Positions 48,648 to 59,317 of a stretch of 64,000 nucleotides of DNA are shown in pieces. The stretch spans positions 248,001 to 312,000 of the forward strand of contig NZ_NIRS01000002.1 of the NCBI RefSeq assembly GCF_002934665.1, read 5' to 3'. The position numbers and the translations under genes are program-made. How positions within the stretch are numbered: the stretch's first letter is position 1; each line of letters opens with the position of its first letter. Under the pieces are notes generated by a model. It was not told where the DNA came from. It did no database searches and was given only the letters and a program-made list of their open reading frames with translations. The stretch comes from Pseudomonas laurylsulfatiphila. GTDB taxonomy: Bacteria > Pseudomonadota > Gammaproteobacteria > Pseudomonadales > Pseudomonadaceae.

Positions 48648-50129
48648 CTATCGGCTCTCACTCACCTCAAGCTGCCCGTCCCAGCCACCGCCCAGCGCGG
48701 CAATCAACTGCACGCTGGCGATCAGGCGGCTTTGCAACAGGTCCAGGTTGCTGCGCTCATTGCTCAGCGCCGCGGCCTGGGTCACCACCACATCGATGTA
48801 CGCGATCAAGCCGGAATTGTACTGGTTCTGGGTCAGGCGCAACGATTCACGAGCGGCGTCCAGCGCCTGTTGGCGCACGACGGCTTCGTCCTGGAGCACC
48901 TTGAGCTGCACCAGGAAGTTTTCCACTTCGCGGAATCCGTCCAGCACGGTCTGGCGGTACTTGGCCACTGTTTCGTCATAGGCCGCTTCACTGCGATCGA
49001 CTTCCGCCGAGCGCTGGCCGCCGTCGAACAGGGTCATGGCCAATTGCGGTCCGACCGACCAGAAGCGGTTCGGCAGACTGAACAAGTCTTTCGAGGTACT
49101 GCTGCTGTAACCACCGTTCAAGCTCAGGGTCAGGTCCGGGTAATAGGCAGCCTTCGCCACACCGATGTTGGCGTTGGCAGCCATCACCGAGCGCTCGGCG
49201 GATGCGATGTCCGGGCGACGCTCCAGCAGTTGCGAAGGCAGGGCCGGCGGCACTTGCGGCAACTGCGGAATGTCCTGGCTTTCCGCCAGGCTGAACTCCG
49301 CTGGCGGCAGGCCGATCAGCACGGCAATGGCGTTCTCGAACTGGGCGCGTTGCCAGATCAGATCGATCATGTCCGCTTCGGTACTCTTGAGCTGCGTCTG
49401 GGCCTGGGCCACGGCGTCCTTGCCGGATACGCCGGCGCGGTACTGGTTCTCGGTCATTCTCAGGGAGCGCTGATAAGCCTCGACCGTGTCCTGCAGCAGG
49501 CGTTTCTGGCCATCGATCACGCGCAATTGCAGGTAATTCTGCACCAGCTCCGACTGTTGACTCAGGCGCATGGCCGCCAGATCGGCAAAGCTTGCCTGGG
49601 CATTCGCGGTGTCGGCTTCCAGGCCACGGCGCAGCTTGCCCCACACATCCGCTTCCCAACTGACGCCCGCCTGGGCTGAATACGTGTCGCGAATACCGCT
49701 GGACGAACTGCTCAGGCTGGAGTTGCTGCTGCCGGTGCCCTGGCTTGAACGGTTCTTGCTGACGTTCAGGTCGACCGTCGGGAAAAACGCCCCGCGTGCG
49801 CTGCGCACCAAGGCCTGGGCCTGACGGTACTGGGCTTCGGACTGGGCGACGGTCTGGTTGGCGCTGTTGAGCTTCTCGATCAGGCCATTGAGCTGTTGAT
49901 CGCCGTACAGCTCCCACCATGCGCCGCGCGCCAGGGCATCGCTCGGGTTGGCCTGGCGCCAGCCTTCTGCTGCCTTGTACTGAGCAGGCTCCGCGGTTTG
50001 CGGGCGCTGGTAATCCGGGCCGACGGCGCAGGCACTGAGCATCGCCATGCACAGTGACAGGCTCAGCAGACGCGAGCCTCGAGCCGTGATCAGCGGTGCA
50101 GCCAGGTTGAAAAGCGAACGTTCAGTCAT
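48648..50129 (-). CDS. opmB: RND efflux outer membrane factor (OpmB/OprM family)
   Basis: This 493-residue lipoprotein of the TolC/OprM (NodT) family has the signal peptide with lipobox LSAC around residue 33. CAVGPDYQRPQTAEPAQYK follows, then two repeats of the channel fold (NQTVAQSEAQYRQAQALVRS..., LRLTQNQYNSGLIAYIDVV). It forms the outer membrane duct of the tripartite pump. Its ATG overlaps the muxC stop (4 bp). Gene order muxA-muxB-muxC-opmB is that of the P. aeruginosa MuxABC-OpmB pump, which handles novobiocin, macrolides and related drugs. Confidence 0.88.
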   Translation of the reverse strand: MTERSLFNLAAPLITARGSRLLSLSLCMAMLSACAVGPDYQRPQTAEPAQYKAAEGWRQANPSDALARGAWWELYGDQQLNGLIEKLNSANQTVAQSEAQYRQAQALVRSARGAFFPTVDLNVSKNRSSQGTGSSNSSLSSSSSGIRDTYSAQAGVSWEADVWGKLRRGLEADTANAQASFADLAAMRLSQQSELVQNYLQLRVIDGQKRLLQDTVEAYQRSLRMTENQYRAGVSGKDAVAQAQTQLKSTEADMIDLIWQRAQFENAIAVLIGLPPAEFSLAESQDIPQLPQVPPALPSQLLERRPDIASAERSVMAANANIGVAKAAYYPDLTLSLNGGYSSSTSKDLFSLPNRFWSVGPQLAMTLFDGGQRSAEVDRSEAAYDETVAKYRQTVLDGFREVENFLVQLKVLQDEAVVRQQALDAARESLRLTQNQYNSGLIAYIDVVVTQAAALSNERSNLDLLQSRLIASVQLIAALGGGWDGQLEVSESR

Positions 50130-53100
50130 AGCGGAGTTTCCAGAGCAGCATCGGTACGCACTCCACGCCATTGGTTGAAGCGATGGCGCAGTTTGTCGAG
50201 ATAGAGGTAAACCACCGGCGTGGTGTAAAGCGTCAGCACCTGGCTGAAGATCAGCCCGCCGATGATGGTCAGGCCCAGCGGCTGGCGCATTTCCGCCCCT
50301 TCGGCGCGGCTCAGCAGCAACGGCAAGGCACCGAGGATCGCCGCCAGGGTGGTCATCAGGATCGGTCGCAAGCGTTGCAGGCAGGCACTGCGAATCGATT
50401 CCAGCGGTGCCATGCCCTGATGCCGCTCCAGCTGCAACGCCAGGTCGATCATCAGAATGGCGTTTTTCTTCACCACGCCGATCAGCAGAAACAGCCCCAG
50501 CAATGAAATCAGGCTGAACTCACCGCCCAGCGCATAGATCGACAGCAACGCGCCGACCCCGGCCGACGGCAGGGTGGACAGGATGGTCAGCGGATGAATG
50601 TAGCTTTCGTACAGCACACCCAAGACCAGATAAACCGCCACCAGCGCCCCCAGAATCATCCACGGCTGACTTTTTTGGGTTGCCGCGAAAGCGTCGGCTG
50701 TGCCGGCCATTTTCGCGATCACCTCTTCCGGCAGCCCGACCTTGGCAATCGCCCGCTCGATGGCGGCACCACCCTGCTCCACGGTCACGCCTTCGGCCAT
50801 GTCGAAGGCAATGCTTTCCGAGGCGAACTGGCCTTCGTGGCTGACCCGGTCGTTTTCCAGGCTGTTTTCGTAATGGGCGATGGTCGACAGTGGGATCCGC
50901 GCACCATCGGCGGTAATGACCTGGACCTGTTTGAGGGTGATCGGGTCCTGGGCGTATTTCGGGTTGACCTCCATCACCACCTGATACTGGTTGAGGCTGT
51001 CGTAGATGGTCGAAATCTGCCGCTGGCTGTAGGCATTGTTCAGCACCGCCGTGACCATGTCCATGTCGACACCCAGGCGCTTGGCCTGGTCGCGGTCGAC
51101 GATCAGGGTCACTTGCCGGGCGCCCCGACCTTCCCGCGCATCGATGGCCGTCAGTTCCGGCAAGGCCTTGAGCGCGGTGACGACTTTCGGATACCACTCG
51201 CGTAACGCCCCGAGATCCCCGCTTTGCAGGATGTAGGAGTATTGCGAGGTGGTCTGCTCACGCCCGCCACCGAACTGCAGGTCCTGGTCGGCCATGAGCA
51301 TCAGTTGTGCGCCGGGCACCTTGGGCATTTCCTTGCGCAGGCGTTCGATGACTTTCTGCGCGGAAATGTTGCGCTCCTTGATCGGCTTCAGGCGCACCAG
51401 CATGAAGGCGTTGTTGGTGCCGTTACTGCCGCCGATGAAGCCGGCGACGCTTTCTACCGCCTCATCCTTCAAGACCGCCCGACGGAAAATCTCCATCTTC
51501 GGCTGCATCACGCTGAACGACAGGCCGTCGTCGCCGCGCACGAAACCGATCAGCTGACCGGTATCCTGCTGAGGTAAAAATGTTTTAGGAACAACAATAT
51601 ACAGTGCAATATTAACGCCAATTGTCACGAACAGACTGAGCAACGTCAGGCGTTTGTGGCGCAGCACCCAGTCGAGGCTGGTGGCGTACTTGCCAACCAT
51701 CCAGTCGTTGGCCCGTCGGCTCCAGCGTTGCAGGCGGTTCTCCTGCCCCGGCGTGTGCGGCTTGAGCCAGCGGGCACAGAGCATCGGGGTCAGGGTCAAC
51801 GACACCAGCAGCGAAACCACGATGGCCGCCGCCAGGGTGATGGAGAATTCGCGGAACAGGCTTTCAATGATCCCGCCCATGAACAGGATCGACAGGAACA
51901 CCGCCACCAGCGACACGTTCATCGACAGCAAGGTAAAGCCGACTTCCTGGGCACCGAGGTAGGCCGCCTTCATCGGCCGCACACCTTCGTCGATGTGCCG
52001 GGAAATGTTCTCCAGCACCACGATGGCATCGTCCACCACCAGCCCGGTGGCCAGGATCAGCGCCATCAGCGACAGGTTGTTCAACGAAAAGCCGTAGAGG
52101 TACATCACGGCAAAGGTACCGACCAGCGACACCGGCACCGCCAGGGTCGGGATCAGCGAGGCGCGGAAGTTACCGAGGAACAGGAACACCACCAGGATCA
52201 CCAGCGCCACGGCGATCAGCAAGGTCATTTCCGCCTCGTGCAGCGTGGCCTTGATCACCGGCGAGCGATCCATGGCCAGGTTCAGCTTGACGCTGGCCGG
52301 CAACACCGCCTGCAACGCCGGCAACTGCGCCTTGATCTCGTTGACCGTCTCGATGATGTTGGCGCCGGCCTGCCGGTTGATCACCAGCAGCACCGCCGCG
52401 TCGTCGTTGAAGAAACCGCTGTTGTAGCGGTCCTCGACGCCATCGCTGACCTTCGCCACGTCCTTGAGGCGCAGGGCCGCGCCGCCGTTGTAGTGGATGA
52501 TCAGCGACTCGTAGTCCTTGGCCTTTTCCAACTGGTCGTTGGCCTGGACCTGCCACAGCCGCTGATCGTCTTCCACCGAACCCTTGGGCCGGCGCACGTT
52601 GGCATTGGCGATGGTGTTGCGCACGTCGTCCAGGGCCACGCCGTACTGGTTCAGCGCCTGCGGTTCGAGTTCGATACGCACCGCCGGCAGCGAACTGCCG
52701 CCGATCTGCACCTCGCCGACGCCCTGCACCTGGGACAGGCTCTGGGACAGGATCGTCGAGGCCAGGTCATAGAGCTGGCCTTTTTCCAGCACATCCGAGG
52801 TCAGCGACAGCACCATGATCGGCGCCTGGGACGGGTTGACCTTCTTGTAGGTCGGCATGCTGCGCATCCCGCTGGGCAGCAGGTTGCGCGAGGCGTTGAT
52901 GGCCGCCTGCACTTCCCGCGCCGCGCCGTTGATGTCGCGGTCGAGGTCGAATTGCAGAATCACCCGGGTCGATCCCTGGCTGGAGCGGCTGCTCATGGTG
53001 TTGACCCCGGCGATGGCGCCGAAGGAGCGCTCCAGCGGCGTAGCCACGGTCGACGCCATGACTTCGGGGCTGGCGCCGGGCAGGCTGGCCTGGACCACGA

Positions 53101-53233
53101 TCACCGGAAAGTCCATTTGCGGCAGCGGCGATACGGGCAGCAAACCGAAGCTCACGCCGCCCAGCAGCATGATGGCCAGGCTCAGCAACATGGTCGCGAC
53201 CGGGCGCTTGATGAAAGGTCCCGAGAGATTCAT
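50126..53233 (-). CDS. muxC: RND efflux permease MuxC (MdtC-like)
   Basis: This 1035-residue RND transporter has 12 membrane segments and two large periplasmic loops. The N-terminus MNLSGPFIKRPVATMLLSLA, PLERSFGAIAGVNTMSS, and the TM4 proton-relay segment LATGLVVDDAIVVLENISRH with its Asp pair are visible. It pairs with MuxB as a heteromeric pump in the family. ATG 53233 is chosen because the upstream extension runs into a REP. A short block at 51575-51628 uses AT-rich, rare codons (including TTA) unlike the rest of the gene. Confidence 0.9.
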   Translation of the reverse strand: MNLSGPFIKRPVATMLLSLAIMLLGGVSFGLLPVSPLPQMDFPVIVVQASLPGASPEVMASTVATPLERSFGAIAGVNTMSSRSSQGSTRVILQFDLDRDINGAAREVQAAINASRNLLPSGMRSMPTYKKVNPSQAPIMVLSLTSDVLEKGQLYDLASTILSQSLSQVQGVGEVQIGGSSLPAVRIELEPQALNQYGVALDDVRNTIANANVRRPKGSVEDDQRLWQVQANDQLEKAKDYESLIIHYNGGAALRLKDVAKVSDGVEDRYNSGFFNDDAAVLLVINRQAGANIIETVNEIKAQLPALQAVLPASVKLNLAMDRSPVIKATLHEAEMTLLIAVALVILVVFLFLGNFRASLIPTLAVPVSLVGTFAVMYLYGFSLNNLSLMALILATGLVVDDAIVVLENISRHIDEGVRPMKAAYLGAQEVGFTLLSMNVSLVAVFLSILFMGGIIESLFREFSITLAAAIVVSLLVSLTLTPMLCARWLKPHTPGQENRLQRWSRRANDWMVGKYATSLDWVLRHKRLTLLSLFVTIGVNIALYIVVPKTFLPQQDTGQLIGFVRGDDGLSFSVMQPKMEIFRRAVLKDEAVESVAGFIGGSNGTNNAFMLVRLKPIKERNISAQKVIERLRKEMPKVPGAQLMLMADQDLQFGGGREQTTSQYSYILQSGDLGALREWYPKVVTALKALPELTAIDAREGRGARQVTLIVDRDQAKRLGVDMDMVTAVLNNAYSQRQISTIYDSLNQYQVVMEVNPKYAQDPITLKQVQVITADGARIPLSTIAHYENSLENDRVSHEGQFASESIAFDMAEGVTVEQGGAAIERAIAKVGLPEEVIAKMAGTADAFAATQKSQPWMILGALVAVYLVLGVLYESYIHPLTILSTLPSAGVGALLSIYALGGEFSLISLLGLFLLIGVVKKNAILMIDLALQLERHQGMAPLESIRSACLQRLRPILMTTLAAILGALPLLLSRAEGAEMRQPLGLTIIGGLIFSQVLTLYTTPVVYLYLDKLRHRFNQWRGVRTDAALETPL

Positions 53234-53275
53234 TAATGACTGCTCCCGGCACCAACCCACGAGCCCTGCAGCCCT

Positions 53276-53369
53276 CCTGTGGGAGCGAGCCTGCTCGCGA
53301 AGAGGGCCTTGCATTCAACATCCCTGGCGACTGACCCGGCGCCTTCGCGAGCAGGCTCGCTCCCACAGG
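53276..53369. repeat. REP-type inverted repeat (family B) inside the efflux operon
   Basis: CCTGTGGGAGCGAGCCTGCT and AGCAGGCTCGCTCCCACAGG are ~50 bp apart, filling most of the 148-bp muxB-muxC gap. The other junctions in this operon overlap by 4 bp. Confidence 0.85.
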
Positions 53370-53381
53370 TTATGCAGGCCG

Positions 53382-56300
53382 TCATACCGCCGTCTCCTGA
53401 GCGCCGGTCTTGCCAAAGCGCCGACCGAGACGATCGAAATACAGGTAGATCACAGGCGTAGTGAACAGGGTCAAAACCTGGCTCAGCAACAGACCGCCGA
53501 CCATCACCAGGCCCAGCGGCTGGCGCAGTTCCGCGCCGGAACCGGTGGCCAGCATCAACGGCACGGCACCGAACAGCGCGGCCAGGGTCGTCATCAGGAT
53601 CGGTCGGAAACGCAGCAAGGCGGCCTGATAGATCGCCGTTTGCGGGTCCATGCCCTGGTTGCGCTCGGCGTCGAGGGCGAAGTCGATCATCATGATCGCG
53701 TTCTTCTTGACGATGCCGATCAGCAGAATGATGCCGATGATCGCGATCATGCCCAGGTCGTTGCCGCTGAGGATCAACGCCAGCAAGGCGCCCACCGCCG
53801 CCGACGGCAAGGTCGAGAGAATGGTGATCGGGTGGATGTAGCTCTCGTAGAGCACGCCCAGCACGATGTACATGGTCACCACCGCCGCCAGGATCAGCAG
53901 CAAGGTGCTCGACAACGAAGCCTGGAACGCCTGCGCCGCACCCTGGAACTGGGTCTGCACGCCAATCGGCATGCCGATGTCCTTCTGCACCTGCTCGATG
54001 ATCTCGACCGCATGCCCCAGTGCCACGCCGGGCGCGAGGTTGAAGGACATCATCACCGCCGGGAACTGGCCGATGTGGGTGATCGCCAGTTGCGCCTGAC
54101 GCTCCTCAATGTGCGCCAGGCTGGACAGGCGCACCTGCCCGCCATCGGTGGTCTTGACGTGAATCTGGTTCAACGCATCCGGGCCGATCTTCTCGCCGGA
54201 CTGCGATTGCAGGACCACGCGGTACTGGCTCGCCTGGGTGTAGATCGTGGAAATCTGCCGCTGGCCGAAGGCGTCGTACAGCGCATCGGTGATGTTCGAC
54301 ACCGACACCCCGACCCGCGACGCCGCATCGCGGTCGATCACCAGATAAACCTGCAAGCCCTTGTCCTGCAGATCGCTGGCCACGTCAGTCAATTCCGGGC
54401 GGTCGGCCAAGGCCTCCACCAGGCGACCGCTCCACAGGCTCAGCAGCTCCGAGTCCGGCGACGACATGCTGAACTGGTACTGCGTGCGGCTGACCCGGTC
54501 CTCGATGGTCAGGTCCTGCACCGGCTGCATGTACAGACGGATACCGACCAGCTTGTCCAGCTCAGGTTGCAGGCGAGCAATCACTTGCGTTGCACTCAGG
54601 TCACGGTCGTGGTGCGACTTGAGGTTGATCAGCAAACGACCGCTGTTGAGCGTTGAGTTGTCGCCGTCCACGCCAATGTAGGAGGACAGGCTCTCGACCG
54701 CCGGGTCGGCCAGAATCACCTTGGCCAGCTCCTGCTGACGCTCGCTCATGGCGGCGAAGGAAATCGATTGCGGCGCTTCGGAAATACCCTGGATAACCCC
54801 GGTGTCCTGCACCGGGAAAAAGCCCTTGGGCACCACCATGTAGAGGAATACCGTCAGCGCCAGAGTGCCAATGGCCACCATCAAGGTCAGGGGCTGGTGC
54901 TTGAGCACCCACTGCAACTTGCGTCCGTAAGCGGCAATCATCCAGTCGATGAACGCACCGCTGGCGCGATAGAAACGCCCCTGCTCGGCTTCCTTGGGTT
55001 CCCGCTTGAGCAACCGCGCGCACATCATCGGCGTCAGCGTCAGGGAAACCACCAGGGAAATCAGGATCGCCACCGCGAGTGTGATGGCGAACTCGCGGAA
55101 CAAGCGCCCGACCACGTCCGCCATGAACAGCAGCGGGATCAGCACGGCGATCAGCGACAACGTCAGGGAAATCAGGGTGAAACCGATCTGTTTGGCGCCC
55201 TTGAGCGCCGCGTTCAGCGGGCTGTCGCCCTCCTCGATGAAGCGCGCAATGTTCTCCAGCATGACGATCGCATCGTCCACCACGAAACCGGTGGCGATGG
55301 TCAGGGCCATCAGGGTCAGGTTGTTGACCGAGAACCCGGCCAGGTACATCACGCCGAACGTGCCGATCAGCGACAGTGGCACGGCCACCGACGGAATGAT
55401 CGTGGCGCTGGCGCGACGCAGGAACAGGAAAGTGACCATGACCACCAGGGCGATAGCGATCAGCAATTCGTGCTGCACGTCCTTGACCGAGGCGCGGATG
55501 GTCTGGGTGCGGTCGGTCAGCACCACCACGTCGAGGCCGGCCGGCAGGTTGTCGGTGATGCTCGGCAGCAAGGCCTTGATCCGGTCCACCACCTCGATCA
55601 CGTTGGCACCCGGCTGACGCTGGATGTTCAGCAGTACGGCCTGGTTCTCGTTGGCCCATGCCGCGAGGCGTTCGTTCTCGGCGCCGTCGACGATTTCCGC
55701 CACGTCCTTGAGCCGCAGCGGCGCGCCGTTGGCATAGGCCAGGATCAGGTTGGCGTAGTCCTTGGGCGAGGTCAGTTGATCGTTGGCATCGAGCATCGAG
55801 ACCCGGGTCGGGCCGTCGAAGTTGCCCTTGGGCTGGTTGACGTTGGAGGCGCCGATCAGGGTGCGCACGTCCGACAGGTTCAAGCCATTGGCCGCCAGGG
55901 CCTCCGGGTTGACCTTGATCCGCACGGCCTGGCGTTGACCACCGGCGATGCTGACCATGCCGACGCCGCTGATCTGGGCGATTTTCTGCGCCATGCGCGT
56001 ATCGACCAGATCGTTGAGCTTGGGCAGCAGCATGGTCTTGGAGGTAATGGCCAGGGTCAGCACCGGCGTGTCGGCCGGGTTGACCTTGTTGTACACCGGC
56101 GGTGCCGGCAGGTCCTTGGGCAGCAGGTTGGTGGCCGCGTTGATCGCCGCCTGCACCTGTTGCTCGGCCACGTCCATGTTGATGTCGAGGCTGAACCGCA
56201 ACGTCAGTACCGACGCGCCGCCGGAACTGGTGGACGCCATTTGTGTCAGGCCGGGCATCTGCCCGAACTGCCGTTCAAGCGGCGCGGTCACCGCGCTGGT

Positions 56301-56477
56301 CATGACATCCGGACTGGCGCCGGGGTACAGGGTCATGACACGAATGGTCGGATAATCGACCTGGGGCAGCGCCGACACCGGCAGCAACCGATAGGCAATC
56401 ACGCCGGCCAGGATAATCGCCAGCATGCTCAGCGTGGTGGCTACCGGGCGAAGGATGAACAGCCGCGAGAGATTCAT
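53382..56477 (-). CDS. muxB: RND efflux permease MuxB (MdtB-like)
   Basis: This 1031-residue RND transporter has [38 protein letters not shown] and the proton-relay TM4 segment [20 protein letters not shown]. Repeated domains include [16 protein letters not shown] in the second half. It shares the layout of MuxC/MdtC next to it and probably assembles with it into a mixed trimer. The ATG overlaps the muxA stop by 4 bp. Confidence 0.9.
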   Translation of the reverse strand: MNLSRLFILRPVATTLSMLAIILAGVIAYRLLPVSALPQVDYPTIRVMTLYPGASPDVMTSAVTAPLERQFGQMPGLTQMASTSSGGASVLTLRFSLDINMDVAEQQVQAAINAATNLLPKDLPAPPVYNKVNPADTPVLTLAITSKTMLLPKLNDLVDTRMAQKIAQISGVGMVSIAGGQRQAVRIKVNPEALAANGLNLSDVRTLIGASNVNQPKGNFDGPTRVSMLDANDQLTSPKDYANLILAYANGAPLRLKDVAEIVDGAENERLAAWANENQAVLLNIQRQPGANVIEVVDRIKALLPSITDNLPAGLDVVVLTDRTQTIRASVKDVQHELLIAIALVVMVTFLFLRRASATIIPSVAVPLSLIGTFGVMYLAGFSVNNLTLMALTIATGFVVDDAIVMLENIARFIEEGDSPLNAALKGAKQIGFTLISLTLSLIAVLIPLLFMADVVGRLFREFAITLAVAILISLVVSLTLTPMMCARLLKREPKEAEQGRFYRASGAFIDWMIAAYGRKLQWVLKHQPLTLMVAIGTLALTVFLYMVVPKGFFPVQDTGVIQGISEAPQSISFAAMSERQQELAKVILADPAVESLSSYIGVDGDNSTLNSGRLLINLKSHHDRDLSATQVIARLQPELDKLVGIRLYMQPVQDLTIEDRVSRTQYQFSMSSPDSELLSLWSGRLVEALADRPELTDVASDLQDKGLQVYLVIDRDAASRVGVSVSNITDALYDAFGQRQISTIYTQASQYRVVLQSQSGEKIGPDALNQIHVKTTDGGQVRLSSLAHIEERQAQLAITHIGQFPAVMMSFNLAPGVALGHAVEIIEQVQKDIGMPIGVQTQFQGAAQAFQASLSSTLLLILAAVVTMYIVLGVLYESYIHPITILSTLPSAAVGALLALILSGNDLGMIAIIGIILLIGIVKKNAIMMIDFALDAERNQGMDPQTAIYQAALLRFRPILMTTLAALFGAVPLMLATGSGAELRQPLGLVMVGGLLLSQVLTLFTTPVIYLYFDRLGRRFGKTGAQETAV

Positions 56478-57790
56478 GCGCCGCCCTTTTTCGCCTTGTC
56501 GGTGGTCGCGGGCTCAGCCGCGTTGACCGCCGACTTGCCTTGCAGGTGTTCGGTTGGCGTGGTCGGCACGTCCTGGCTGTCGTTGACCACCTCCACGTCG
56601 CTGCCGTCCTTCAGACGGTCAGTGCCTTCCAGTACGACCCGCTCGCCCGCGGACAGGCCTTCGGTGACCACGGTGTTCAGGCCGTCACTGGCGCCGACTT
56701 TCAACTGACGGATCTTGACCTTCTTGTCACCGTCCAGGACATAGGCGAACGTGCCGTTGGTGCCGAACTGGATCGCGGCGGACGGTGCGAGCACTACGTT
56801 TTTGAGGGTGTCGGCCAGCAGGCGCACATTGACGAACTGGTTGGGGAACAGCGACTGATCGCGGTTCTCGTAACGGGCCTTGAATTTCAGGGTGCCGGTG
56901 GTGACGTCGATCTGGTTGTCCAGGCTCTGCAGTACCCCAGTGGCCTGCAACTTGGTATCGCCGCGATCCCAGGCTTCAGCCGGCAATTGGGCACCGCTGC
57001 GATAACGGGCGAGCACGGTGTCGAGGCTGTTTTCCGGGAGGGTGAAGGCCACGCTGATCGGTTGGGTCTGGGTGATGATCGCCAAGGCGGTGGTGTCGTT
57101 GGCCGCCACCAGGTTGCCGACGTCCAGTTGACGCAGGCCCACGCGACCGGTGATGGGTGCGCGGATCCGGGTAAATTCAAGGTTGAGCCTGGCATCGTTG
57201 ACCGCTGCCTGATTGGTCTTGACCGTGCCCTGGAACTGACCGACCAGCGCTTCGGCGGTGTCCAGGGTCTGCTTGGCAATACTGTCTTCGCGGTACAGGC
57301 CGCGATAACGCTCGACATCGACCTGGGCGTTTTTCAGTTGCGCCTGATTCTGCAGCAAGGTGCCTTCGGCCTGAAGCAAGGCGTTCTGGTAAGGGCGCGG
57401 GTCGATTTCGGCCAGCAGGTCGCCGGCCTTGACCATCTGCCCTTCTTCGAAAAAGATCTTGACCAGTTCACCGCCGACGCGGCTGCGGACGTTGATGGTG
57501 TTCAGCGCCGTGACCGTGCCCAGCGCCTTGAAATACAGAGGGAAGTCACCGGTGACGGCCGGAGCCACGCGCACCGGTACCGGCCCTGAGGCACCGCCGA
57601 ACCCCGGACGCATGCCCCCCGATCGACCGGTATGCCCGGCAACGGCTTTCTGCCCCGCGGCCTCTTTGGGTGCAGCGCTGCCAGGCCAGAATTTCCAGCA
57701 CAGGGCGGCGATGACCAACAGGACAAGCAGGCCGAACAGCCAGCGACGGGGACTACGGGAAGCGGAGGATTGCATTGAGTGATCAACCAT
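56474..57790 (-). CDS. muxA: RND efflux periplasmic adaptor MuxA (MdtA-like)
   Basis: This 438-residue membrane fusion protein has an N-terminal membrane anchor ([18 protein letters not shown]) and then the lipoyl/hairpin pattern [40 protein letters not shown] and [19 protein letters not shown]. The C-terminal beta-barrel and membrane-proximal domains follow ([20 protein letters not shown]). It connects MuxBC to OpmB. I take ATG 57790; ATG 57775 is equally possible, as neither has a clear ribosome-binding site. The operon promoter should lie in 57791-57900. Confidence 0.88.
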   Translation of the reverse strand: MVDHSMQSSASRSPRRWLFGLLVLLVIAALCWKFWPGSAAPKEAAGQKAVAGHTGRSGGMRPGFGGASGPVPVRVAPAVTGDFPLYFKALGTVTALNTINVRSRVGGELVKIFFEEGQMVKAGDLLAEIDPRPYQNALLQAEGTLLQNQAQLKNAQVDVERYRGLYREDSIAKQTLDTAEALVGQFQGTVKTNQAAVNDARLNLEFTRIRAPITGRVGLRQLDVGNLVAANDTTALAIITQTQPISVAFTLPENSLDTVLARYRSGAQLPAEAWDRGDTKLQATGVLQSLDNQIDVTTGTLKFKARYENRDQSLFPNQFVNVRLLADTLKNVVLAPSAAIQFGTNGTFAYVLDGDKKVKIRQLKVGASDGLNTVVTEGLSAGERVVLEGTDRLKDGSDVEVVNDSQDVPTTPTEHLQGKSAVNAAEPATTDKAKKGGA

Positions 57791-57920
57791 TGGGCGCGTG
57801 GGCTTTTTTACATGAGGCTGAACGATAAGCACTGGCGGGTTTTAAGCAAAGCGCCTTTACCGGCAATTTACTTTCGGCTTACGTAACAGGAGTTTTGTGT
57901 AAGACACTGAAGCACAAATG

Positions 57921-57948
57921 AAAACGGCCTGGACAGGGCCAGGCCGTT
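57921..57948 (-). terminator. Intrinsic terminator of tpx
   Basis: On the - strand AACGGCCTGG and CCAGGCCGTT form a 10-bp GC-rich stem with a 6-base loop, followed by TTTTCATTT, 20 bp after the tpx stop. Classical rho-independent shape. Confidence 0.8.
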
Positions 57949-57967
57949 AAACATTGTAAAGGTACGC

Positions 57968-58468
57968 TTATTTCAGAACAGCAAGTGCCGCTTCGTAGTT
58001 CGGCTCGTCAGCGATTTCGCCAACCAGCTCGCTGTGCAGCACATTGTCGTTTTCGTCCAGCACGACCACGGCACGGGCGGTCAGGCCTTTCAGCGGACCG
58101 TCAGCGATGGCCACGCCGTAGTTCTGGATGAACTCGGCGCCGCGCAGGGTCGACAGGTTCTGTACGTTTTCCAGGCCTTCGGCGCCGCAGAAGCGGGCCT
58201 GGGCGAACGGCAGGTCAGCGGAGATGCACAGCACAACGGTGTTGGCCACGTCGCTGGCCTGGGCGTTGAACTTGCGTACCGAGGTGGCGCAGGTCGGGGT
58301 GTCAACGCTTGGGAAGATGTTCAGCACTTTGCGCTTGCCGGCAAAGTCTTTGAGGGTAACGTCGGACAGATTGCCGGCAACCAGGGAAAAGGCTGGCGCC
58401 TTGGAACCGGCTTGTGGCAGTTGGCCGTTGACTTGAACCGGGTTGCCTTTAAGAGTGACTTGAGCCAT
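57968..58468 (-). CDS. tpx: Thiol peroxidase Tpx
   Basis: This 166-residue atypical 2-Cys peroxiredoxin reduces alkyl hydroperoxides and H2O2 with thioredoxin. The peroxidatic Cys lies in [14 protein letters not shown] and the resolving Cys in [15 protein letters not shown], with the Tpx-type LNIFPSVDT lead and [16 protein letters not shown] at the end. ATG 58468 (MAQVTLKGN) is the family start; the frame stays open upstream through a REP element without similarity. It is monocistronic with its own terminator. Confidence 0.95.
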   Translation of the reverse strand: MAQVTLKGNPVQVNGQLPQAGSKAPAFSLVAGNLSDVTLKDFAGKRKVLNIFPSVDTPTCATSVRKFNAQASDVANTVVLCISADLPFAQARFCGAEGLENVQNLSTLRGAEFIQNYGVAIADGPLKGLTARAVVVLDENDNVLHSELVGEIADEPNYEAALAVLK

Positions 58469-58600
58469 GAACGGAGTCCTTCTGAACGTTGTGGTGGAGA
58501 ATTTTGACGAGGCCGAAGTTAACCACGAAATTGTCCTGCGACCTACGGTCAAACATAAATTGTCATGTATCAGCGCACAAAACTGGATACAACCCATAAC

Positions 58601-58708
58601 CCTGTGGGTGCGGGCTTGCTCCGGGCGGCGATCCGACGAAAGCGCAATGTCATGCAACATCGCTGGCGACTGATCTGACGTCATCGCGAGCAGGCTCGCT
58701 CCCACAGG
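58601..58708. repeat. Composite REP element (family B), diverged
   Basis: It opens CCTGTGGGTGCGGGCTTGCT and closes CGAGCAGGCTCGCTCCCACA. Its core shares CGGGCGGCGATCCGACGA with the copies at 18493 and 48516. It shares CTGGCGACTGA with the copy at 53276. It lies in the 423-bp gap between divergent tpx and the YciI gene; nothing else gene-like is there. Confidence 0.8.
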
Positions 58709-58891
58709 GTTCGCTTGTTAGCCGAACAAGTCGGCAAAAGTACAGAGTACGCCCTCACCCGCCGCTTCCCGATGTTCATGACGAAAGGTACGCGACACGT
58801 CTTCGACTAAAACTTTTTTAGCACTCTGTCGAATTGCTCCACCGTCGTTCGACTATAAATCGAATCACTCAACTGCAACGGAGACGACACC

Positions 58892-59317
58892 ATGCGATTC
58901 ATGATCATCATCAAGGCCAGCCAGGATTCCGAAGCCGGCGTCATGCCCAGCCAGGAACTGCTGACCGCCATGGGCAACTACAACGAAGAACTGGTCAAGG
59001 CCGGCATCATGCTCGCGGGCGAAGGCCTGCATCCGAGCAGCAAGGGCGCTCGTGTAAAGTTTTCAGGTGACAAACGCTCGGTGATTGACGGCCCCTTCAT
59101 CGAAACCAAGGAACTGATTGCCGGTTTCTGGTTGTGGAAAGTGAAGTCCAGGGAAGAAGCCATCGAATGGGTCAAGCGCTGCCCCAACCCGATGCCGGGC
59201 ACCGAGGCCGAGATCGAGATTCGCCAGGTGTTTGAAGCCGAAGATTTTGGCGCCGAGTTCACTCCCGAATTGCGTGAGCAGGAAGAGCGGTTGTTCGGGC
59301 AAATCAAGAAGTGCTGA
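58892..59317 (+). CDS. YciI/DGPF-domain family protein
   Basis: This 141-residue protein has the YciI-like alpha/beta fold pattern: MRFMIIIKASQDSEAG, MLAGEGLHPSSKGARVKFSG, the name-giving VIDGPFIETKELIAGF, and REEAIEWVKRCPNP. Members are small, often next to ECF sigma factors, and mostly uncharacterised. ACGGAGACGACACC precedes the ATG. No sigma factor is nearby. Its end overlaps the convergent pyocin-associated gene by 14 bp. Confidence 0.88.
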   Translation: MRFMIIIKASQDSEAGVMPSQELLTAMGNYNEELVKAGIMLAGEGLHPSSKGARVKFSGDKRSVIDGPFIETKELIAGFWLWKVKSREEAIEWVKRCPNPMPGTEAEIEIRQVFEAEDFGAEFTPELREQEERLFGQIKKC

